Position numbers and translations under genes: made by a program
IMG/VR virus record: IMGVR_UViG_3300020536_000045
Coordinates: 1 to 20,823 of that record
Length of the DNA: 20,823 nucleotides
Strand: one strand, 5' to 3'
DNA from: a virus
In this document: in pieces, positions 16,018 to 20,823 of the stretch
Numbering within the stretch: the stretch's first letter is position 1
How the letters are laid out: the number at the start of each line of letters is the position of its first letter
The notes under the pieces: generated by a model
The model's input: the letters and a program-made list of their open reading frames with translations, nothing else
Database searches by the model: none
Told to the model about the DNA's origin: nothing

Positions 16018-16878
16018 TTAGTTGAAATCTATACGTGGTGCATTGAACGTCATATTTCCTTCAGAGCTAATATCGCAAGTTCCGCCGATATCAACTTTAA
16101 AGTTTCCTCCAACTTCCATGTTTACATTACCATCGACATAAACGGTAACATCACCCTTGACATATACTTGGTCATTCCCAACAACGACTTCGAATTTATT
16201 TCTCTGTATTCTTTCCGCTCTGTCACCTTCTGGCCCCCACTCAATATAAGAACCCGCTCGATGATACAAATGAATTCTCTCCGCACCTTTCGTATCATCA
16301 AATTCTAATGCATGACCTGACTCAGATTCATACACATTGTTGTAAGGATACTTGGCGTTATAATACGGATCAGGTTCAACCTTACTTTCTTTTTTTGTCT
16401 TTTTAGCTTCAACAATTTCAGATTTATAATCACCATCATTTCGTGCAAGTCTTGACGTTGTTGGTTCATCCAGTTTACGTGGATAATTTGTAGCAGATTC
16501 ATATGGTTTTACTGGAGCCGAACCTAGTTGGTCACCTTCTCTTGGATCACTAAATGCTTCCTGTGGATTTGAAGGATTAATTGGTATCGAAGGAAAAACT
16601 CCAATAATAATTGGTGCTTGAGCGTTTTCGGAATCCATAAAGAAACCAAAAACCATATCACCTTCTTTTGGTGCATATGTGTTACTGTGATTTACAGGAA
16701 ACGCAACTTGAGCCCAAGGTAATGCATCAGTTGGTAGTTGCATTTTGTTGTCTGCATTCCAACCTACTGCACGAACTTTAAGACGACCTAACTTCATTGG
16801 GTCTTTTCGGTCTTCCACAAAACCAAACCACCAGTTAAACCCACCTTTACCAGCAAAATCTTTATCTTGTTGTTCCAT
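16018..16878 (-). CDS. 5: Baseplate hub/spike protein gp5, lysozyme domain absent
   Basis: The protein corresponds to T4 gp5, the central puncturing spike, but is 286 aa instead of 575. Residues 12-100 form the OB-fold hub domain (FNWWFGFVEDRKDPMKLGRL, LPTDALPWAQVAFPV, YAPKEGDMVFGFFMDSENAQ, PIIIGVFPSIP). Residues 100-180 are a charged linker rich in Pro, Lys and Glu, where T4 has its lysozyme domain (174-342). Residues about 186-214 (SGHALEFDDTKGAERIHLYH) resemble the VgrG/gp5 section before the needle. Residues 225-286 are the short beta-helix repeats (KGDVTVYVDGNVNMEVGG, ending FNAPRIDFN). No lysozyme catalytic motif is visible. It follows the gp27-type hub as TAATATG and needs the PAAR protein to cap it. 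Confidence 0.9.
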   Translation of the reverse strand: MEQQDKDFAGKGGFNWWFGFVEDRKDPMKLGRLKVRAVGWNADNKMQLPTDALPWAQVAFPVNHSNTYAPKEGDMVFGFFMDSENAQAPIIIGVFPSIPINPSNPQEAFSDPREGDQLGSAPVKPYESATNYPRKLDEPTTSRLARNDGDYKSEIVEAKKTKKESKVEPDPYYNAKYPYNNVYESESGHALEFDDTKGAERIHLYHRAGSYIEWGPEGDRAERIQRNKFEVVVGNDQVYVKGDVTVYVDGNVNMEVGGNFKVDIGGTCDISSEGNMTFNAPRIDFN

Positions 16879-16879
16879 A

Positions 16880-18217
16880 TTAATATTCTAAAATTTCTTG
16901 GTTTTGTCTTGCGTCACTTACAGGTATAAAATCATTGTTCGTTGATGTTGTAGCAACTTCAATAATAGTTTCGTGTTTATCGTAACCTATAATTTGGCGT
17001 GAACCTACAATGATGTATTTACCACTAATACTTGGGTCATCATTGTCTCCACCTTTTTCTTTTTTACCAAAGTTTGGTGCTTCAAGATTGATGTTGAAAC
17101 CTGATGTTAATTGAAAGTTACCTGGCATCGCCAATTTAACTCTTTTGTTCATTAAATGTGCCATAATGGCAGTTCTTTGAAACAACCAGTTTTCAATACT
17201 TTCTTCCTTTGAAAGAGAAGTCGGGTCGTTTTTCTTAATATAACTGCTCAATTGTTTTGCGGCATTAAAAGATGCCATAGAAATCTTTGATGCAAATGCT
17301 TCAACGCTTTTAACACCACCTCTGTTTTCAAATACAGACTGATTGGGTGTTTCACTACCATGTTCCATATTATAAAACATATCACCAAACCCAATGTTCT
17401 TTTTTGCAGTTGTTCGTGTAATTGGGTCAAAACCAATAAACTGTCCTGCATTAACACCAGACTTAATTTTCTCAAGCATATCAGTTTGTGATATAACTTC
17501 TAATCCACGAGCCGCACCAATTTCTTCAATTGCATTTACTTGTGTTTGATTTTTGAGTTCAAATCTAACATCAAGCAATTCTGGTTGTGTCAGTAGTTTA
17601 GAGAGAGAAACAAAGTTGTAACCAGTTGTGTTTTGATAGAACAAATAGTTTGGAGATTGTTTCGCATCCAAAGACCTTTTTGTTACCCATTCAATTGCTT
17701 CAATAGGTTTTAAATTAGGTATAACAATTTTTCGAATACCTGAAGTCGATTCAAAGAAACCACCAGACTGATTTTCAGGTATCTTTAAATAATCTGTAAG
17801 AATTTTTTCAACAACTTTTGAATATGTTCCTTCGTAAGACTGATTAATTCTTTGTTGATTGGAATAAATCATTTCATCGGAACAAAAATGCAATACAAAA
17901 AATTCACTATTCAGACCACTATTAATTCGGTCTGATTGTTTGTAGATTCTAAACGATTTTTTAAAATTGGCAATATCAGGGTCTTGTTCACTTTTAGAAA
18001 TGTCGATAAGCAAAGTTTCAGAACCATCAAAAATTAAAGAACCAGAAAGACCAATTGCATCTCTTACCATAATATGCCCGCTCATTACAGGCATAAAAAC
18101 AGAATCAAAGATATTGATTTCTTCGTAAATGGAAGAAATATCAATTGGTCCTGCTTTTGTCATCACCACAAGTTCATTAATTTTGAACTGTGTTGACTTT
18201 TTTACCGAAAAACTCAT
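16880..18217 (-). CDS. 27: Baseplate hub protein, gp27-type
   Basis: At 445 aa this is somewhat longer than T4 gp27 (391 aa). It begins FSVKKSTQFKINELVVMTKA. It then has the hub signature IYEEINIFDSVFMPVMSGHI with MVRDAIGL (residues 30-57), which places a bound domain against gp48/tube-like partners in this family. Later segments include YSKVVEKILTDYLKIP at about 131-147, IPNLKPIEAIEWVTKRS at about 170-186 and NINLEAPNFG near 376-385. Hub proteins of this kind trimerise and hold the gp5 OB domain, consistent with gp5 starting 2 bases downstream. The ATG overlaps the gp53 stop (ATGA). The gp27 assignment rests on motif and position; sequence similarity to T4 gp27 itself is probably weak. Confidence 0.78.
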   Translation of the reverse strand: MSFSVKKSTQFKINELVVMTKAGPIDISSIYEEINIFDSVFMPVMSGHIMVRDAIGLSGSLIFDGSETLLIDISKSEQDPDIANFKKSFRIYKQSDRINSGLNSEFFVLHFCSDEMIYSNQQRINQSYEGTYSKVVEKILTDYLKIPENQSGGFFESTSGIRKIVIPNLKPIEAIEWVTKRSLDAKQSPNYLFYQNTTGYNFVSLSKLLTQPELLDVRFELKNQTQVNAIEEIGAARGLEVISQTDMLEKIKSGVNAGQFIGFDPITRTTAKKNIGFGDMFYNMEHGSETPNQSVFENRGGVKSVEAFASKISMASFNAAKQLSSYIKKNDPTSLSKEESIENWLFQRTAIMAHLMNKRVKLAMPGNFQLTSGFNINLEAPNFGKKEKGGDNDDPSISGKYIIVGSRQIIGYDKHETIIEVATTSTNNDFIPVSDARQNQEILEY

Positions 18218-18870
18218 TGTTTAATAACTTTCTTAAATTCTTTTTCGACCGCAGATACAAACTCTGGTTTTAAAAGTTTAATACTTCTTTTATTTTCATT
18301 CAATTCGTTTTCATAATCATAATATGATTGTTTTTCTTTAGTGATGGCTTGTGTAATTGTAGAACTGTCTTGTAGGGTATAACTTGTGGTTGTAGGTGCC
18401 ACATTAGCCCAAGTATTAGCATCAACTTCTAATTTTTCGATGATTGAAATGTTATCGAAATTTGTTCTTGTTACGACTTTGTAATATGCATGAACATTGG
18501 TTACATTCATTGCCCACGAAAGACCAGTAACACTTGTATTTGCGGTATCCGCATAATTGTTTGCAGAGTATTTTTTATCAACATATTCAATGAATGTAGA
18601 ATATTGCAAAGGCCAATCATATTGTGGGTCGTAAATGTCATTAAACATTAAAACGATCCAATGTCTTTCAGGACTATCGTAAAATTTAGCCGCAACAATT
18701 TCAGGTGTGTCACCTTCTTGCAAATCGTATTTGTAAAATGCCGATGAGTTTTCTTTTAGTGATTGTTCAAAACCAAACCTTGCAGTAATGTTCGTAATCT
18801 CATCAAGGCCTGATGTTCTAGTATTTGAACTGTATAATGCTTTTGGAAAATAATTAAAATATTTTGCCAT
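18214..18870 (-). CDS. 53: Baseplate wedge protein gp53
   Basis: The 218-aa protein is close to T4 gp53 (196 aa). gp53 has a LysM-like fold and joins wedges around the hub. The start MAKYFNYFPKALY, the block WIVLMFNDIYDPQYDWPL at residues 71-88, and the C-terminal helix YYDYENELNENKRSIKLLKP (182-201) are typical of gp53 in marine T4-like phages. Residues about 101-180 form a Thr/Asn-rich extra segment. The start overlaps the gp48 stop (TAATG) and its stop overlaps the hub ATG, so gp48, gp53 and hub should be translated in series. Confidence 0.9.
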   Translation of the reverse strand: MAKYFNYFPKALYSSNTRTSGLDEITNITARFGFEQSLKENSSAFYKYDLQEGDTPEIVAAKFYDSPERHWIVLMFNDIYDPQYDWPLQYSTFIEYVDKKYSANNYADTANTSVTGLSWAMNVTNVHAYYKVVTRTNFDNISIIEKLEVDANTWANVAPTTTSYTLQDSSTITQAITKEKQSYYDYENELNENKRSIKLLKPEFVSAVEKEFKKVIKQ

Positions 18871-20123
18871 TATTTTCTCGCAGAACTTAGGGTTGCAGAT
18901 GTTGCTAAATCTTCCCTAAAGTCCTCTTTCGTTAGATATGTTGTTTCTTGGAATTGTAATGTGGCTTGAATTGCAACGGGCATACCAGTTCTACCGAGAG
19001 AAGGTTTGTTTTCACCAGGTACCTCATATGCAGAGAACCCGTTTGGTGCGTAATTGATATCAATTGTAGTCAAAACACAAGTTGCAATTTGTGGAATGTT
19101 TGGGTTTTCTCCACCTGCATAATAAAACTTAATATCGAACTCAGAGGGAGGTACTAAAAATCCTGAAGTTTCAGAACCTTTATCGCCTTTTAAAATTTCT
19201 GGCGCTTGATGAAAACGAAGTCTTTCTAATATTTTCTGAACTTCTAATGCTTCTCGTTCATCTCTTGGGTAAAAAGTAAAATCGAATTGAAATGTTCTAA
19301 AATTGGGCGACTTGTAAATCATTTCAAGCATTGGGTTTACAACACGACCAGTTCTTGCCAAAAATGCTGCGGCTGTTTGTTGACTATTCAATAAACTACC
19401 AAGTCCTTCTCCAAGTATTTGTTTTACATTTTCACCACCTGATTTTTGAAGTGATGCTCCTAATTTACCTAAATCGCCAGTTTTTTTATAATCTTCATAA
19501 GCAGATTGGCCTGCGGCAAAAACTTGACCCGCAAATTCACTACCTAAAGATAACTGGTCATAAGATTGTGAATAACTGTAATTCAAAGTATCTGGCATGT
19601 AAAGTGCAATTGCATCAGTTGTTAATGCTGTGGTTTTAAAATTTATATTCAAACCTTTTTCGGTAATTCTCTTAATCGAGGTATCAATTAACTTCTGTGA
19701 TTCTTCGGCATTAGGTGTGAAACCTCCACCTTTTTGTGCAAACAGATTATTAATACCACCAGTAATACCAGATGTTATTTTTCCAATAAAACCTGAAGCT
19801 GCATTTATCGCACCATTTTTAACTGCGTTTAATGCTTTACTTGGAATGTCTCCACCTGCTTTAATCGCATCAATTACACCTGCAGCGCCCACATTTGTAA
19901 CATCACTTGTAAATTTTTCACTACCAACGAATCTTTTTGTTAATGAAGTTGTTTTTTGTTGGCGAACATAAAAAACAACATAGTGTGCTTTGTCATAATT
20001 ACCAACATCAAGTGGATATCTTAATGTTGTTCTTTCAAATTCGCTTCCAACAAGTTTAGCTAAAGGTCCTCGTTTAGTTTGACCTTTGTCGAAAGAGATA
20101 TCAGAGAATCCAAAAAGTGCCAT
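18870..20123 (-). CDS. 48: Baseplate tail-tube cap protein gp48
   Basis: The chosen start is MALFGFSDISFDKGQ at 20123, preceded by CAGGAC at a good ribosome binding distance. The frame continues open to 20219, but that part is antisense to the opposite-strand gp4 gene and adds a non-conserved hydrophobic leader, so it is rejected. The 417-aa product has RYPLDVGNYDKAHYVVFYVR at 35-54, an Ala/Gly-rich helical insertion at about 75-130, and the strong gp48 C-terminal block (NPMLEMIYKSPNFRTFQFDF from 263, FYPRDEREALEVQKILERLR, VPPSEFDIKFYYAGGENP, NYAPNGFSAYE, TGMPVAIQATLQFQETTYLT). gp48 starts the tail tube on the baseplate. T4 gp48 has 364 aa; T4 also has the related gp54, which I do not see here. 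It is the first gene of the leftward operon. Confidence 0.9.
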   Translation of the reverse strand: MALFGFSDISFDKGQTKRGPLAKLVGSEFERTTLRYPLDVGNYDKAHYVVFYVRQQKTTSLTKRFVGSEKFTSDVTNVGAAGVIDAIKAGGDIPSKALNAVKNGAINAASGFIGKITSGITGGINNLFAQKGGGFTPNAEESQKLIDTSIKRITEKGLNINFKTTALTTDAIALYMPDTLNYSYSQSYDQLSLGSEFAGQVFAAGQSAYEDYKKTGDLGKLGASLQKSGGENVKQILGEGLGSLLNSQQTAAAFLARTGRVVNPMLEMIYKSPNFRTFQFDFTFYPRDEREALEVQKILERLRFHQAPEILKGDKGSETSGFLVPPSEFDIKFYYAGGENPNIPQIATCVLTTIDINYAPNGFSAYEVPGENKPSLGRTGMPVAIQATLQFQETTYLTKEDFREDLATSATLSSARK

Positions 20124-20149
20124 ATTTGTCCTGTAGGTTAGATAGATAA

Positions 20150-20157
20150 TATTTATG
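20150..20157 (-). promoter_or_regulatory. T4-type late promoter -10 motif (CATAAATA) for the leftward baseplate operon
   Basis: On the minus strand CATAAATA ends 26 bases before the gp48 ATG. The downstream leader holds the CAGGAC ribosome binding site. The same bases on the plus strand include the ATG of the divergent gp4 gene, so promoter and start codon overlap. Consensus match is 7 of 8. Confidence 0.55.
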
Positions 20158-20586
20158 TCATACAAAGGATGGTTTCGACCAAAAAACCCAAACAAATACA
20201 AAGGTAATGCGACCAACATTATCTACCGTTCCAATTGGGAACTGAGAGTAATGAAGTACCTAGATGATAATCCGGCAGTTATATGGTGGGCATCGGAAGA
20301 ATTGCCGATACCTTATGTTTCGCCAGTTGATAACAGAGTGCATCGATATTTTCCAGATTTCATTGTCAGGACCAAACGGAAAGATGGCTCCGAGCAGACT
20401 TCGATAATAGAGGTGAAGCCGTATAAACAAACGATGATGCCAACGCAAAAACGCAAGACCCAACGATACCTGGCAGAAGTTGCCACCTATGCCGTAAATC
20501 AAGCAAAATGGAAAGCTGCCGATTTATTTTGCAAAGAACATGGATGGCATTTTCAGTTAGTCACCGAAAAAGAGTTGGGACTTTGA
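20155..20586 (+). CDS. 4: Head completion protein gp4 (nuclease-fold)
   Basis: This 143-aa protein (T4 gp4: 150 aa) corresponds to the head-completion protein, historically also gene 50/65. The signature runs in order: WFRPKNPNKYKGNATNIIYR, SNWELRVMKYLDDNP, SEELPIPYVSPVDNRVHRYF, then PDFIV and SIIEVKPYKQTMMPTQ. Asp68 (FPDF) and Glu86-Val-Lys88 form a PD-(D/E)xK-type site, the restriction-endonuclease fold reported for this family. It is thought to trim or bind DNA ends before the neck seals. The start is fixed by conservation of MSYKGW; the nearest AGG lies about 19 bases upstream, so the ribosome binding site is weak. In T4 genes 4, 53 and 5 run the same way; here gp4 is divergent from gp48 with 31 bases between the start codons. 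Confidence 0.92.
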   Translation: MSYKGWFRPKNPNKYKGNATNIIYRSNWELRVMKYLDDNPAVIWWASEELPIPYVSPVDNRVHRYFPDFIVRTKRKDGSEQTSIIEVKPYKQTMMPTQKRKTQRYLAEVATYAVNQAKWKAADLFCKEHGWHFQLVTEKELGL

Positions 20587-20594
20587 GATAAATA
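20587..20594 (+). promoter_or_regulatory. T4-type late promoter -10 motif (GATAAATA) before the right-edge gene
   Basis: GATAAATA follows the gp4 stop (TGA 20584-20586) directly and ends 5 bases before the ATG at 20600. It matches the consensus at 7 of 8 positions. The spacing is again too short for a normal leader. Confidence 0.5.
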
Positions 20595-20599
20595 ACCTA

Positions 20600-20823
20600 A
20601 TGGCGACACTAATTGACAGAATTCAAGCATCATTGGCGAAAGAAGGACTTACGCCAAGGACAAATGCAGCCAGAGATTGGCTAAAAAAGAAAGTAAATGA
20701 TTTGAGACCTTCACCAGCATCAATAATGAGGGACAAAGAAAGACTTCGTGATAAGTCATTTATTGGTCGCATGTATTTTTATTTGTATGATCCAAAGCAC
20801 AAAGATACGCTGCCATACTACGA
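20600..20823 (+). CDS. Conserved phage protein of unknown function, partial at its C-terminus
   Basis: The frame starts ATG at 20600, 13 bases after gp4, and is open to the right edge (74 codons plus two bases). The product begins MATLIDRIQASLAKEGLTPR and has NAARDWLKKKVNDLRPSPAS, SFIGRMYFYLYDPKHK, ending DTLPYY. The segment MYFYLYDPKHKDTLPYY looks like a family I remember downstream of structural genes in T4-like marine phages (YDPK.KdtLPYYD.FPLV), but I cannot attach a function. T4 puts gene 2 and gene 3 on the far side of gene 4, so a DNA end protector or tail terminator is conceivable from position only. No internal Met offers a better start. There is no strong ribosome binding site. Confidence 0.75.
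   Translation, partial: MATLIDRIQASLAKEGLTPRTNAARDWLKKKVNDLRPSPASIMRDKERLRDKSFIGRMYFYLYDPKHKDTLPYY

Noticed and set aside
16305-16502. 65-codon minus-strand frame within gp5
   Set aside because: It is an out-of-frame reading of the gp5 linker with no start signal; gp5 is conserved in its own frame.
19630-19971. 113-codon plus-strand open frame
   Set aside because: It is a shadow of the gp48 insertion and has no ribosome binding site or family features.
20124-20219. N-terminal extension of gp48 by 32 residues
   Set aside because: It lies antisense to the conserved gp4 gene, has no family similarity I can see, and the ATG at 20123 has its own ribosome binding site and a typical MALFGF start.

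Overview
The window is part of the late structural region of a T4-like myovirus, almost entirely virion baseplate and tail-fibre genes. No bacterial chromosomal gene, tRNA, rRNA, insertion sequence or CRISPR array is visible. The DNA is clearly AT-rich. The protein set (gp48, gp53, gp25, gp6, gp8 homologues, a lysozyme-less gp5, a PAAR tip, and a giant protein starting MALDTNFNVNPYYDDFDE) matches what I know of the T4-like phages of open-water bacteria, the cyanophages and pelagic myophages, rather than the enterobacterial T-evens. The host cannot be named: no photosynthesis or other host-derived gene lies in the window.

Layout. From 20123 leftwards to base 1, fourteen genes are packed on the minus strand in this transcription order: gp48 tube cap, gp53 wedge, a gp27-type hub, gp5 spike/hub, an unknown 188-aa protein, PAAR tip (gp5.4), gp25, gp6, an 845-aa protein in the gp7 position, gp8, a 1993-aa structural protein, a 76-aa coiled-coil protein, then four small fibre-type genes: a 181-aa adapter-like protein, a 106-aa protein, a 192-aa fibre protein and a glycine-rich adhesin-like protein that runs off the left edge. 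On the right, two plus-strand genes diverge: a gp4-type head-completion protein and an unrecognised gene cut by the right edge.

How they work together. gp27-type hub, gp5 and PAAR would form the central spike. gp53, gp25, gp6, the gp7-position protein and gp8 would form the wedges. gp48 would join the baseplate to the tail tube. The 1993-aa protein and the fibre cassette stand where T4 has gp9 to gp12 and wac, so they are the likely peripheral baseplate and host-recognition layer.

Expression. Most junctions are stop/start overlaps (TAATG, ATGA) or gaps of one to a few bases. Close matches to the T4 late promoter (NATAAATA) sit at four of the looser upstream gaps on the minus strand (before gp48, gp25, gp8 and the 106-aa gene) and before the right-edge plus-strand gene. 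Three of these motifs end only 4 to 6 bases before the ATG, so the transcripts could be almost leaderless. The most unusual observations are this promoter placement, a GxGY-type repeat recurring in four consecutive baseplate proteins, and the seven-arginine tract in the giant protein.
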